Counted from the first letter of the stretch, positions 1 through 12,844 are shown. The stretch: 64,000 nt of DNA from Acanthaster planci (GCF_001949145.1 NW_019091474.1:522421-586420); one strand, 5' to 3'. Notes: generated from the letters alone by a model not told the origin. Numbers and translations: made by a program.

Positions 1-1503
1 AAATCTTCGATATACCGGTAGCGGCATTCGTAAACTTATAGCAGCGTTCCAATGTAATGTCCTTCCACCAAAAACCTATAATTGTTCAACAACAAGACTT
101 CCTGAGGCTGAAAAGTACTTGTACTGTGCAGTAATTTTTAACTAATTGATGCAGGTACATACAATGTACACGTATGTACCGGAACTTGTAAGAAGTGTGT
201 ATTCAGTATGTGCATGTAGTGTTGCCAATCATACATGTACGTGTAGTAGTAACCGGTACCCATGTATATTGCACACGAATGCATATTGTACCTGGTACAC
301 GTACAGTATGTGTATAGGTTGGCATCTAGCTCTGATGCATTTTTGGGTAAATGTCCCGATTCCTGTGCATCTGAAAATGGACCGGGTTCACATTTAATCG
401 ACGCCTGGTTATAATTGGGGTCAGATTTCCACCATGGTTCGTTGTGCGGGGGGTTTGGTTGCGCTGCTGGAATAACAAGAAGTGGAGATGAAAGACTTAC
501 AGTACACCCCAAAGAGTTTCAGTCTAAATAAAGTGTGTTGAAACTCTACACTTACATACGTTGAATTCTCCAGCTGTTGTTGTACATAACTGAGGAGAAT
601 TGGTTGACTAGCAAAGGCGGGTCCTGGATTTTCAGAAAGAGGGAAGGGGGGAACGAACTTGGAAGGTTAAATGCAACATGTGAATGTGCAGTGCAAAGCC
701 CTTAGTCACATTGTTAATGCAATGGAGCCAATTTAAATTCATTGTCGGGCCGGCAGTTGGAAAGAAAGGAGGGCGCATACCTGGTGCACCCTCTATACAT
801 AAATCCACCACTGCTAGGGGTTGTTTTGGCTCCCTTTAGTGTGTTGGATGCATAGAACAAGGATTTGGTTAGTCCAGGTTGTAAGCATTTTCACCCAAGG
901 AAAGCATATATTGGTTAAATGAGGACTTAAAGCATGCAAACAGGGTGCCATCCACTGATCTATGTACATGTACAGATACGTCCAGGTTTGGGGTTCCTGG
1001 GAGGGAAATTTTAAAACCTGCAAAAAGACATTTTTCTGGAATGGCATTGTCCAATTTTGTTATTTTCATCCCTAAAGGAATACTCACTGCCTCCCTCTAG
1101 AGAGGTGTCAGTATCATTTCTAAATTGCATTCTACCAGTCTAACAAAAAAAAAATTTAAAAAGGAGTCTCTCCACCCGACTGTGTCACTTGTGTTGGCAC
1201 TGCTTTGGTGAAAACTCTGACCATCCCAATCCCTGCCCACTGAACAGCTGCACCGCAAAAGGGCATCAATCACAACCAAGACTAGGGTTCAGTTAAAATC
1301 CATCTGCACTGTTGGTGAGTTGCGCTACACTATCGGTCCACTCCATAGGAAATCTCAAAGTTGTAGTTTCCCGTTTAAAAGTGGCCAACCACTGAATATT
1401 ATCAAGCAAGGCAAAATGATGAACTGACACTTCAAAACAAGATACAAATGAAGGAAAAATTAAACTTGAAATAATACTAATTTTAATACCAGCAAAAAAT
1501 TCA

Positions 1504-1700
1504 GCACTTACATACATGTACAATTACATACAATACATGTACATGTAGTTTACCCAGTATACACGTACGGTACATGTACATGTACAGTACAATGTATGTA
1601 CATGTATATACATGTACATTACATGTACGTGTACACATACAGTGTATGGACCTGTACATGTACATTGTACATGTACATGTATGTACACCCATACATGTAA
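1504..1700. repeat. Dense palindromic TACATG/GTACATGTAC simple repeat
   Basis: Nearly 200 bp made of imperfect tandem TACATG units, including TGTACATGTACA palindromes and variants such as TACACGTACGGTACATG. The sequence is largely its own reverse complement, so both strands yield the same Cys-Thr, Val-His and Met-Tyr dipeptide reading frames. Similar shorter patches occur throughout the window. Confidence 0.9.
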
Positions 1701-2261
1701 ACCCAACTCTGCCTTCACACTTACAGTTTTGATCAATATGACCATGCAGGTCACTAACCCTACCATACCCAGTGGTATTTGAAATCAAGCGGGTATTTCG
1801 TCAAGTTGCTGTGGCTGGAATGTGGGGTCACTGTGACCCTGAACAACAGGTCACTGAGTCTGACCTCTGCCTGAGGTCAGTCCATACATGTACATGTATA
1901 CATGTTTTTAAAATTAACTTCTGTACATGTAACCACTTCGGAGCTAGTTGTCACAGATCTATGCTCTGATCAATGCACTCATGGCTGTCTGTCTCCATGA
2001 GCTACCGTACATGTAGTTATTTTCCTCTGGTTTTGATGGTTAGTGTGGATCTGTGAAATTTCCTCAGAAAAACAGGGCCAGAAACTTACTGCAGTACTGT
2101 ACCAGTACATGTACATAGGACCCACTGATAAACCTGCCGCATACGGTACATCCATACATGTACATGTCCACTGTACATGTACGGTAGGAAGAGCTACTTT
2201 TGAATGAAACCAAAGCATGTTTTTAACATTTTCTTTTTATACTTTTTTCTGTTAAATTGGT

Positions 2262-2335
2262 TCATGTACGTGCACGTACTGTACCGGTATGTACATACAT
2301 GTACATGTACCCGTAGCTACATGTACCTGCTGCAG
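2262..2335. repeat. Palindromic TACATG/ACCGGT repeat patch
   Basis: Mixed units of TACATG, GTACGTGCACGTAC and TACCGGTATG, ending near the palindrome CTGCTGCAGCAG. It shows the two over-represented palindromes of this window (GTACATGTAC and ACCGGT) interleaved. Confidence 0.75.
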
Positions 2336-5300
2336 CAGGTTTAAAAATTACCCAGTATTTAGGCCTAATCAAAACCCACTTGATGGCATTATCTTATTTA
2401 CACTGGTGCATACATGTACAATGTACATGTACCGCATGTACGCACTGTAATGTACAGAATGCCAGTTTTACTTTAAAAAGCAAGTTTTGCAGTTCTTCTG
2501 ATATCTTAAGCAGTGGCCAATTCATAGGCCTAGTGTACCGTACATTGATAAACATGTGCAGTACATGAGTGCAGTGTAATGTGCAGTGTAATTTACTACT
2601 AAACTGTCCCTTTTTAATGTATCTGCATGATGTTATGTACTGGTATGTACATGCTCTTGAATTTCTAATTACTGTGTTCTATGATTTCACAGTCTTTCTC
2701 ATGTTCCTGGTGGACTATCAATCATCCTAGCTCACAATTGATCAGACTTGACTTCCTTAGTCAAGTACCATACTGAGCTCATCAAACCTGCTGCAGGATA
2801 TCGAATTACACAGAATAGGAAACTCACTCTACAAATACTCCAACCTCTGGTACACTCTCAGATCTCCTGTGTAAACCAATCCTTGCCTGTTGGTCTATTA
2901 ATCAGATCAGCTGTCCCAGTGCAGTCATTGATATTCTTGGCCTGGGAATCTTCCTGTCCAATATCTGCAACAAAAACAAAGTCATAATTGGTTGCATGTC
3001 TAAGAACTGACGGCACTTAGGCCATGAGAAAAAGTTTTTTTGCATTTCATTGAGTGTACCGGCATGTGCCAATACAAGGGGTACATGTATCTTTGGCACA
3101 TGGTACATGTACCAGTACGTGTAAAATGTACATGTACATACAGACTACTAGTACATAAAGATTTTATATCATTTCTTAATTTGTGCTGGTAAAAGTTACA
3201 TACTTTATGTATAGTTAAACCCAACAAACACTAAACAAAAGTTGGCAAGACAGAGAGTTAAGCAGCACCCTTGCAGGACCGCAAACAAGTTCTGAATGAC
3301 TGTCCAGTTGCTCTCCTTGTACCGTTTATATGACAGGTTGAAAGAGTGTTTTTATTGTACCTGTAGTAATGTTGTCAAAAGAACCCAGTACCTTTTTATT
3401 GCTGTAACTAAGAGCAGATGGGGGTGGGCAATGGTGACTTTGGGTTCCCCAGTAAGGGGTAAATAAAGAGGGGAAGGAAAGTGAATGCTTTCTCCTGTAG
3501 AAGTAAAAACTTCTCCCCTTCCCCAAAATTCTTGCCCCCATCTCCCCACTAGCAAATATACTGGTCCTGGGTCTGCCCTTGGTGGCAGTGTTCAGTGGTA
3601 CAGTGTACATTCGCAGGACTTAACTAGACTTTTCCAGTGATGAACTGGATTAGTTGTACATATGTAAATGTCTGGTCAGAGTCATCAATCTGGATAGTTA
3701 CAGTACACACATGTACATGACAGGGGAGGATCTGTAGACTTCCTTCCTGGGCAAATGGAATAAGGGTTACATGTACATGTAGCATGGGTCAGTCAGAGGG
3801 CCCTGCCATGGACTTGTCTTCGTGCTCAGACTCCCATGGCCAGACAGCTATGCTGCTGGGCTGGAATGCTGGTTGCCTGATGACTGAGCCCTTTGGCTCC
3901 TGTTCACTGGGTTAGTTGTGGCAGACCCCTGCCTTACACTGACTGAGTTACATGTACATGTATTATTAGCTACACGTACAGCCTCCAAACCTGTGAAGTT
4001 CCGCGTTACTGTTTCATTCATCAAGGCAGACATGCAATAACAAGTTATGAAAGTACTGTACTCCCACATAACAGACAGGCGTTTGTTGACAGAGGGATGT
4101 TTGGTCTGTCTGTACAGACACTGTCAGCTATTAACAGATCTGTTTGTTTGTTTGCTCACATTGTTTGTGGTGTATCATTTCTTTTGGTGATGAAAAATTA
4201 ATGGGTTTATTTGAGTATCAGCCTGGCCACATACAAAAATCACTTCCTCCAATTATTTTATATGTGAAACTGCCGTACTGTACATGTACTGATTACCACA
4301 ACATGTGGGGACAGGACATATTTGAGTAAATTAAATAACTCAAATAGATTGAGATCTGACTCTAGTTTCATTCATTTTATATTCAGAGTGGTTTTCACTC
4401 AACATGAAGAATACTGCATTTAGTCCGTTACTGCACCTACATGTACATGTAGTCCCTAATGGCTCTCTTCAGATTTAGGGTATTTTCATCATTTTAATCG
4501 ACCCTACATGTACATAGCCGGTATCCCTGTTTAGGGTTAAATAAATAACAGACGTTTTCTACCAGTACCGGTATTTCTTACAATTTGAACAATATGTGCT
4601 GGTACCCGTGCTCACCTCATGCACTGTACACGTCTGCTTTTTTTAAACACACCAAGGCAACAAAGAACCGACTTTGTTCTGATGGTGTTGCGAGTAAGCT
4701 TCTTGTTTCACTGAGACTTTTAGGTTCACAAAGTTTATACAATCCATCCAATTTTACTTGATTCTAAGGTGTTTGGATTTGAGACTTGCTAAACTCTGCA
4801 GGTACATTCCTGATGCATTTACATTAAAAGTCCTTCAAGCTGATTTCTATATCTTCTATCCCAACTTGCTAGTCTCCCTAGTTCCTATCCCAAAATTATT
4901 AAAATGTCCAACCTTGCCAGGTTGGCGTACAGCTGTGTGGTCTCGGGCTTCAAGAGCAGACATCACTTGGCTTTGTTTCGGATTCTCCCAAAACTGCTAT
5001 ACATGTACATTTTTGTTGTATAGGCTTATCATACATGTACATGTACCATGGACGAATTCCTGCATGTTCATCCGTGCTTGTGTACATATTTGACCCTGGG
5101 GAAATCAGGTATGGCCACCACCTCCCCGATTTGACCATGGATCACCACAAACTCCTGCCAGTTCAGCTTGTGTAGGATAGTTTCTGTTGTTCTTGCACGC
5201 ACCAATCTCTTGTACGTAAAGATCACAGTAAATATCAGCAGCTGGCAAAGCCATGTGTGGCCTTCCTGTTATGTCATGCCTCAGCAACTCAATGAAGCCA

Positions 5301-6210
5301 GTGACAGTTACCCTGGCGCATGTACATGTATGTAATGTCCGCATCATTAACCTCCATTTTAGTGACCCAAGGGGTACTGTGTCCTTCCCTATGCATGTTG
5401 TGAACAGGACTTGTGCATCCCGGGGGGAAAAAAACATGGAAAGTTGAATAACACTTGTTGACAAGTAGAAAGTGTCACTGTTGTACATTATTTGTAACTG
5501 CTTGCCTCACAATTACGGGTAGTTTCAGCAATTGGCTAAAATTCTTGGTTATGCAAAATGCCCCTGTTTTGGCCTGACATTGCTAGAAAAATTTGTATAC
5601 ATGTACACGTACAGTTTCTCACACGGCTGATGACAAATTCTGGGTGAATAAATGGCAACGTTCGGAAAACAATTGTTACTCTCGAAGCTACCGTTACCGT
5701 AACCTGCAGTTGGAAATTAAGAAAAGGGAAGGCAAGTAAGTAAAATCTTGCCTGAAACCCTATACTGCAGCAGTACATGTGCATAGTTACAGGTCTCTTA
5801 CTTTCTGAGTTACCCACTTCTTTGAGCGCAACTTGCTTCCACAGACTGAAAGTAATCACCATTGTACGGAGCAAGGACTCACTGCCATGGGAATCCAGCC
5901 CAGCTCAAGCCCTGGTGTTCATGCCAAAAAGAGAACACCTGACGTTAGCAAAAGGCCCGGAAGCAATTGCCGCACATATACATGTACTGTAGTGTAGGCT
6001 TATTGTACCTACCACATGTACATGTATTTGTAGAGGAACAGTCTTATGAGCCCCAGTTACATTGAAAAGTGTGCTGTGCCTCAATAATGTACAGTACAAG
6101 TAAGTTACTCGTGTTGAACCCCTACGTGTTGACATGTTTGCCCCCACCGTTTCCTGTTGCATGCACATGCCCTACCCTCTGTCCCCTCCCCCCCCCCAAA
6201 AAATTCTAAG

Positions 6211-6306
6211 AATTGCTCGAGGCTGACAGCTGAAAACTTGATAAAAGAGCTGGAGTCTGTGACAATAGCTTCTTTGAACTCCGAATGTAGAGTCTCAATA
6301 TTCCAG
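6211..6306 (+). CDS. Weak candidate internal exon, no known family
   Basis: 96 nt (32 codons), open and in phase 0 at both ends. It is bounded by a C/T-rich tract and CTAAG on the left and TTCCAG|GTACGA on the right. The peptide reads NCSRLTAENLIKELESVTIA and ends SIFQ, which looks protein-like with a short amphipathic helix. No other exon of the same gene was found nearby and I recognise no family, so a chance ORF is quite possible. Confidence 0.25.
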
Positions 6307-6889
6307 GTACGACATTCAGTGGTTTCTTTTGTTGTGGGAGTGCGTGCGTGTTTCAACCTCCAGTTGTCTATTGAATCCAAACGGTGCAACAAGTGAATTG
6401 ATAAAATGTTCCTAATGTACGTGTATGCTGATACTAGTCTGTCTTTGTTACATTTATGCATTTGTGCCTCTGCAAGTTTCTAAAAAAAATACCCGGAGGA
6501 TTAATGTGTTACCGTATTGTACAAGGTTTGTGCCTTAACCCTAACAGTCCCACATCCTCTGATTTCAATATGATTTGACATATACCCTAGGGGGTAAGGG
6601 TTAATGCACATACATGTATACACACACCATAAAATATTTTATGTACCCTACCGGTATTTCTGGAGTTAAACTTAATTTTTGCCATGTACATGTACAATTG
6701 AGAAAGTACTATAATGGTATATGGGCCTATGAAGTATACATGTAGTGTCACATACAGTAGGCTTACATGACAAAGGGAAGACAGATATGTTGATGTAATT
6801 CAACAGAGTTAGACAGTGAAACTGGTACACAAATGAGGAATGATACGTAAAGGAAAAACAGTGAAACAAACTTGTCATTTAACAAGCAA

Positions 6890-7264
6890 GCAATAATAAT
6901 ATATAATAATTTATTCATTTATAAAGCGCAAATTTCATATGGATATGTTCAAATGCGCTGTACAATGAAGACATTAAGCGAGGAACAATGAATACGTTTA
7001 AACATGATTGAGCCGATGGCATACAAGGGCGCCTGGGGCAGCTGCCAAACGACCCACATTCACCTACATCAGTAAAGGGGAGACAGTAAGAAGCAGTTAC
7101 AGTTTTAGAGGTGGGAGGAAACCCCCAGAGGAATAGTCTGGGTAAAACCCACGGAATCAGGTAGGGACGGAAAACCCAATCCACATGTGGACCGGGCCGG
7201 GAATCGAACCCGGGACCACAGAGGTGGAAGGCGAGGAAAGAACTACCGTGCCAACCCGACTCCC
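6890..7264 (-). mobile_element. tRNA-derived SINE copy, reverse orientation
   Basis: Read on the minus strand from 7264, it begins with a tRNA-like head. An A-box-like TTGGCACGGTAGTT lies at 7241-7254 and a near-perfect B box, GGTTCGATTCC, at 7200-7210. A body with CCTCCCACCTCTAAAACTGT follows. It ends in GCGCTTTATAAATGAATAA and an ATT-rich tail near 6890. This architecture (pol III promoter, unrelated body, short simple tail) is that of a SINE. The head shares strong similarity with the copy at 38381-38650. It is not a functional tRNA gene, because the arms beyond the promoter do not close into a cloverleaf that I can see. Confidence 0.85.
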
Positions 7265-8572
7265 CAATGAAAGCAATGATTTAAAGTTTGGTACACCATC
7301 TGTGCCATATCGACAAACACCGCAATGATCACAACTTGAAGCTCACTTTCTAGGGTGCATTAGAAACTTCATTTAGATGTAAAATAGCGGGAATAGTAGG
7401 ATATATGGGAAGGTACATGTACATACTGGTAAGTAGAACCCAGGTCACTGAATTAAAAAGGGGGCTTGAGTGTGCATGTACTTTGAAAGGTTTTAGCTGG
7501 AAAAAACTCCTGCCATGCAGGGAGATTCTCTTCAATTTAAAGTTGGAATTGCACATGAATACACATGCCCGTCATGTACATACATGTACAATGTGCCATA
7601 TACGGTACATGTGAGTAGTGAGAAAAACAGCCATGAGTCTTCCCCATTTAAGAACGAGGTTTACTAGTGCTACCATAGGAATTATTTGTTCCATTGTTAC
7701 AATTGGTCATCAACGCCAGGCGTTAGCACTCATCCATAGATGTGCGCCCAGCTTCAGCGCGGATTTTACAGAAATGTGCTGTTATTTTCATTTTCACAAA
7801 GTAGCACTCGGTGCCGTGCGGCACGTTCTCTGTGAATTGTCATGTTCAGGGATTGACCTTTTCCTTAATTTAAACAGTTAAAACGAGTTTTAAGATCATG
7901 TTCTAGTTAAGTCACATATTTACGGGTGAATCAAATCATTTAAGACTTTTCAAAGCGTTTTTATCCATGCTATATTGACAAATACACATGAGTGCTACAT
8001 GTACTTCACAAAACCGATATTGCTATAAACACTTTTTTCACGGAAGCAACTCAACTACACGTACCGGTGCATAAAAGTAAGTTTGTGGTATTGGTGACCA
8101 ATTATCCACATCCACCATTCAAACAATATACCGGTTGCATGTTACTGCTGTGCTGGATATGTACTGTACATGTACGTACACACATGTAACGCAAATGTAG
8201 GCTACTGGTACTTACATGAACATGTATGCATGGGATGCACAGAGTTTCATCAGGGGTTAGAACAATTCCTTGAGTTTCATTTCAGTCTGCCTGACATTGG
8301 CCGTAAACCATCTTGACAGCTGGAATTGAATTCGCCTGCGAGAATTGCCAGCTCACCCATGCTGGGGCATGTTGGGGCAGACTGCACTAGTTGAGTCTAT
8401 TCCTGCCTCCCCCAAAGCTGAAATTAAACTTGAAAGGAATTCCTTTTCTTTTCCTCTTGTGTTTTGATTTCAGTCTGTGAATTGTTCAGGCCATATTTGG
8501 GAAACATTGAAGGACTTCCGAGCTGACCAACTTTAAGTACACATCTGTACTACCATACATGTACATGTATCG
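7265..8572. other. No gene seen
   Basis: No exon, RNA gene or clear repeat was found apart from isolated GTACATGTAC motifs. Reading frames are short and unrelated to known domains. Confidence 0.6.
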
Positions 8573-8765
8573 GTAAAAATTTTTTGTGAAAAACAATGAA
8601 AGCTGTGAAAACTTTTCCCACTTGTGATAAAACATTGTGAACTTTTTCCCACTAATGAAAAAAAGGTAGGAAACATTTTCCACCTAGTGAAATAAGTTGT
8701 GAATTTTTTTTTTTCACAAAGGAGAAGAAAGTGTGAAAATTTTTCCCACCGAGGGGAAAATTTTA
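8573..8765 (-). repeat. Degenerate ~30-bp tandem repeat (GTGGGAAAA family), reverse orientation
   Basis: Several diverged units of the form GTGAAAAnTTTTCCCACT..., each with TTTTTCCCAC or TTTTCCCACC, are spaced about 25 to 45 bp apart. On the minus strand they read GTGGGAAAA...TTTTCAC, the same unit as the array at 48576-48770 in the opposite orientation. The length of units varies, so it is an old, decayed minisatellite or part of a dispersed element. Confidence 0.7.
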
Positions 8766-9784
8766 AAAAGCGTTCCCCTTTTAAGATTAACGTCAATTGC
8801 AATGTTCTGTATGGTACAGTGTACTCAGAGTCTCAGGCTCTTACTTAGTACCTTTTCAGTACTCGTACTGATGCACTTGTTCCGTGGTATAGTACTTGTA
8901 TACATGGTACATGTCCATACGGTACAGTGCACTCAGGGTTTTTTGCTCTACTTGTATGCCAGTTTGTATGGATGACAGGACTTCAACACTGACCTGCGCC
9001 ACCATTTTGTGTCAGACGGGATGGCCCTCTTTTGTTTTATTCTGAGAAAAAAATGGCCATGCAGTCAGTGAACTGCACAGATGCTGGTTCATGTCTGGCA
9101 GTAGGGGTAAACAGATCATGACCTCACAATACCCCATGCTTGTAGGGCCAAAAACTAAAATTACTCATGTATGTTAATAGTGTGCTGTTAAAAGTATGCT
9201 GATGTGAGTGCATCACAAGCCACTCATGTCCACCCTCAACAAAATTATTAACCCCTGAAGTTATCCAAGAAGCAAAATTCACCTAAGTTGTGACAACTAT
9301 GCTTTATTAATGTACATATACATGTGCCAACATTCCACAGCAGTTTTCACAACTTACTCAATCTCTGTGAGGTCACCAACCAACAAGATTTCCCCCTGCC
9401 GGTGCCAATGAGTGAAAGTAGGGTACAGTATGTAAAGGAAGCATTCATGCTAAGCAGTTTGCAGCTTGTGGTTTTTTGAACACCCTCAGAATCATTTTGG
9501 ATTGCTTTTAGGAATGGAGTGTTCACGTAGGCAGGCTGTCTTAGCCAGAGGTTGTTGGTTGGGGAAGGGGGAGAGGCAAACAGCAGCAGCAGCAAACTGA
9601 TGCAAATCATCAGCGGTCAAAGGTGTCACTTTGGGGGTATTTGGCAGCACATTGGTGATTTTCTTCCCACTCCTCCTTTTCTTTGTTTCTCTTGCCTTTT
9701 CCTTCGTTTTGTTTCCTTTTTATTTTCATTTTCAGGGGGTTGGGGGGTCGGATATCTTCCTTTTCCCTTTCTTCCCTCACCCCC
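8766..9784. other. No gene seen
   Basis: Contains a few TACATG motifs and a C/T-rich tract just before the gap. Reading frames that run across the following N block have no support. Confidence 0.6.
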
Positions 9785-9847
9785 NNNNNNNNNNNNNNNN
9801 NNNNNNNNNNNNNNNNNNNNNNNNNNNNNNNNNNNNNNNNNNNNNNN
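9785..9847. other. Assembly gap (63 N)
   Basis: Sixty-three undetermined bases. The sequence on its right (from 9849) recurs after the single N at 12843, so both N positions mark troubled joins. Confidence 0.98.
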
Positions 9848-9848
9848 C

Positions 9849-10244
9849 GACACCCCAAAGTGCACACAGTACATGTACATGTATACAGGCATGTATACAT
9901 ACATGTACATGTATGCACTGGTGTTACTGGTGCCTCATCAAAGGGAACATCCTTAAAAAAACAATTCCCAATTTAAAAATCTTTCATTCTTGGAAGTGGA
10001 AGCTAAATCAAATCAAAGCCAGTTCAGACTGGGGACTGCCTCGTGCTGAGTACTGCATGTCGCACTACCCATAAACTGGAGAATGTCCTGAACTTTGAGA
10101 ATTTCTCACTTTACAGGCCGTACATGTACAAGTATGTAGACAGTGCACCGGTGGTGGCAGCACTACACATGTACATGTACATGTACCGGTACATTATACA
10201 TGTGTATGCACGGTATACATGTACATGTACATGCACTGACTGTA
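9849..10244. repeat. Duplicated block A, first copy
   Basis: Begins GACACCCCAAAGTGCACACA and runs to CTGACTGTA at 10244. It matches 12845-13259 almost base for base, including non-repetitive parts such as GGGGACTGCCTCGTGCTGAG, with small differences in the TACATG runs. In this copy block A is separated from block B by 2.4 kb; in the second copy A and B are adjacent. Confidence 0.9.
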
Positions 10245-10635
10245 CCATTATCAGGAAAGGCCATGAATCAATAGACCTTTTGGAATTCCATTCCAAGATT
10301 CTACAAACTCAAAAGGTCTTTGTCCTGGACTGTGTCCAGCATTCTTCCATTTTTGGCTACATACATATGTACATGTACATGGAATGTACAGGCACCAGCA
10401 GAATACATGTACATGCTGTTTGTTATACATTGTATTTACTTTGCAGTATAGGAAGTGGATTGTATAACTTTGTGTAACAGTTTGTTCCTACAGTATAGTA
10501 GCATAGGGAATCTGAGTCGGAGGATTGATCTTTCTTGGTATTTCAAAAGCCTTCTTTTCGGCTTCATTCCATGCTTTGGTACAAATAATGTCACAGTTGC
10601 TGGACTGCCAACATTGACTAAGAGTTGAGCAGGCG

Positions 10636-10925
10636 CAAAGGCATAGCTATAGCACTTGAAGCCTGCTTCTGACCAAATCCTGCGACCTACCGGTCAAAGG
10701 CATAACTGTAGCACTTGAAGCCTGCTTCTGACCAAATCCTGCGACCTACCGGTCAAAGGCATAACTGTAGCACTTGAAGCCTGCTTCTGACCAAATCATG
10801 CGACCTACCAGTCAAAGGCATTGCTGTAGCACTTGAAGCCTGCTTCTGACCAAATCATGCGACCTACCGGTCAAAGGCATAACTGTAGCACTTGAAGCCT
10901 GCTTCTGACCAAATCATGCGACCTA
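10636..10925. repeat. 59-bp tandem repeat, five copies
   Basis: Units start with CAAAGGCATAACTGTAGCAC at about 10636, 10695, 10754, 10813 and 10872. They end with GCGACCTACCGGT, except the last, which is truncated and runs into a TACATG tract. Copies are at least 95 percent identical by eye, so the array is young. The period is not a multiple of three, and no long frame crosses it. Confidence 0.95.
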
Positions 10926-11989
10926 TTTGTACATGTACATGTATACCAGTATATATCAACTCGTACATGGGTATGCCTGATGGCCAGTGAGGTTGGTGCT
11001 GTGACATAGAATGATTCGTTCTTTACCAGAAACAAGCTCAGACTGGAGAATGTTTTGGCTGCTATTGCTAAGCAAGGACAGAACATACAAGTTTAGGGCA
11101 AAATATTTGTGTTTTTATTATGTTCAGAATTTTTTTCATAACATGGGAAATCCCAAATGGGCATGAGAGTGTGAAAATTACATTGCACCTGGAATTTGCA
11201 AGTCTTACACTCGGCGCGTAAGAGCATGGAGGAAGGACACAGAAGGAGTTGTAACTCATGCACTTCAAAGTGTCCAATGATGGTCGCCGCCGAGTCTGAC
11301 GAATAATAGAAAACATTCCAAAAATGCCTTATTGCTGCCTGCATCTTAGCCAGACAAGTGGGGCCAGTAATATCCTGGCAATACTTTTAATTTTTTGCTT
11401 GCAATTAAATACAAACTATTGATGTGACCAGGAAATAGAAAGAGAAAAATTCCTGATATTAGACCTACTTTTGCCATCATAAATAAACTTTTTAAATTTG
11501 GACACACTGTTTCATTATCCATGCAAAGTTTGTAATTCTAGTCTCCTCCGTCCAATATACATCAGTGTCAAAGACTTGGAACGAATTTGGCTAAGACTTG
11601 CCAACAAAATGTTCACTGCTACTGGAAAGCTTAGTTCATTAGCAATAAAATGCGCTATTTCATCACAAGGAGTGATCGTGAAATTGCATAAAATACGCCT
11701 TTGTACAAATGCCATAATAAAAATGATTCAAACAAAACACAAAATATTACAAACAGCTTGGCTATTTATTCCTAAAAGAGGTCCAGAAGAAAGCGTTCGA
11801 TAAGGGCAACAACTGCACATGAACACTTCGAGTATACAGCCTAATAAAAGCAACTGCGCAAACACTACATTTGATGATGTTGTCGGTTCATACCAAGCAC
11901 CAACGATGGCATGAATATTCAACTTCCTATACTGCAATACACAACGTTTTAGGGATGCAGATTACCAACGAAAAATTGCGGCGACGATC
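10926..11989. other. No gene seen; possible 5' flank of the candidate exon at 11990
   Basis: No coding exon was recognised. The 180 bp before 11990 is less repetitive and contains an upstream ATG with an immediate stop (ATGGCATGA), compatible with a 5' UTR if the candidate first exon is real. Confidence 0.4.
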
Positions 11990-12146
11990 ATGGGGTACAA
12001 AGGGAGCTTATGGTTGCAAAACAGGTGGTGGGTAGCAGGCGTGCTCTGCGCTCTGGCTATGGACATACCGGGCATGGCAGAAAGTGGTAATTGGCCAGAT
12101 GTTATAGCCCGGGCAGTTCAAACTCCTTCTGTGTCCTTCCTCCATG
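11990..12146 (+). CDS. Candidate first coding exon with a signal peptide (unrecognised secreted or membrane protein)
   Basis: The ATG at 11990 has a favourable context (A at -3, G at +4). It is followed by 52 codons and one base up to a near-consensus donor, CATG|GTAAGA, so it leaves in phase 1. Phase 1 is the commonest phase after signal-peptide exons. The peptide begins MGYKGSLWLQNRWW and then VAGVLCALAM, a plausible hydrophobic core. AESGNWPDVIARAVQTPSV follows as a possible mature start. I cannot assign a family and did not find the next exon, so it may be a chance structure. Any link to PHLDB is unlikely. It lies inside a 2.4 kb block missing from the neighbouring near-identical copy (see the duplicated blocks). 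Confidence 0.4.
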
Positions 12147-12199
12147 GTAAGAATTAGGAGGCCTGCAGTTGTTCACTCGGGTAAAATTTGTCCGACGAA

Positions 12200-12611
12200 A
12201 AATGCTAGGTAAATCTTTAACCTAACTGCCCAAAACCTGCCATACTCCAACAGCAGGTTTTGTGAGGTTTTTGCAGGTTTGGTACCGTACCTGAGGAACG
12301 TGTTGTTGAATTTTGTGAGACTTGGGATGGAAGGCCCAGGGAGATGGTGTTGGATTCTGTATGAGTTGGGACACACACAGGTCATTGTGTGCAGTATCTG
12401 GCTTGCTGTACCAATTGTCGGCCTATGCTTGATTTTGTCAGGTTTGGTACTGTTCAGTGCAAGTCATCCTATACTGCATAGACCCATCCATACCATATCA
12501 CTCAAACTCCAATAGGCTCATTCTGTTGGAGTTTATCAGGTTTGGTACACTAACCTGCATGTACAAGTACATAGACAAGTACATGAACCTGTTGGATTTT
12601 GTGAGGTTCAG
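12200..12611. repeat. Degenerate repeats of a GGTTTGGTAC-containing unit
   Basis: Phrases such as TTTTGTGAGGTTTTTGCAGG, TTTGGTACCGTACCTG, TTTTGTCAGGTTTGGTACTG and TTATCAGGTTTGGTACAC recur four or five times at irregular spacing, alternating with GTTGGA-TTTTGTGAG text. This looks like a decayed tandem array. No coding exon is visible. Confidence 0.5.
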
Positions 12612-12840
12612 TATGCTTTCTAGTGCAGGAGCCTAGGGGGTTAGGGATAATTAATGATCCCTTGCACATACATGTACATGTACACATGTAATGTACACGT
12701 GCTGGTACTTATCCAAAACTTGTGATTTGTGTACGCCATCGTTCTTCTGGAATATTATTCCCTGCTTCTGATTCTCAAAGATTATTCAGTCTTCATCCTT
12801 GTTCTGGTTGACTTGAACCTTTCAGAGTCCTGCTGTGTAC
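12612..12840. repeat. Duplicated block B, first copy
   Basis: Runs from TATGCTTTCTAGTGCAGGAG to CCTGCTGTGTAC and matches 13258-13480 nearly exactly. It ends two bases before the single N. Confidence 0.9.
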
Positions 12841-12842
12841 AT

Positions 12843-12843
12843 N
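12843..12843. other. Single-N assembly join
   Basis: One N separates block B from the second copy of block A. A one-base gap is what scaffolders often write when contigs are predicted to overlap but fail to merge, which fits the duplicated sequence on both sides. Confidence 0.7.
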
Positions 12844-12844
12844 T

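Larger units (their letters stand above)
1..6210. other. No gene seen; AT-rich DNA with many GTACATGTAC runs
   Basis: Short reading frames here are scattered over both strands, overlap one another and show no recognisable domain. Their Cys/Thr/His/Val/Tyr-rich translations come from the palindromic TACATG repeat itself. Apart from the denser repeat patches listed separately I see no gene, RNA or mobile element. Confidence 0.7.

Noticed and set aside
10636-10925. CRISPR-like array
   Set aside because: The repeats are contiguous 59-bp units without unique spacers, in an animal genome. The 63-bp and 57-bp arrays are likewise simple minisatellites.
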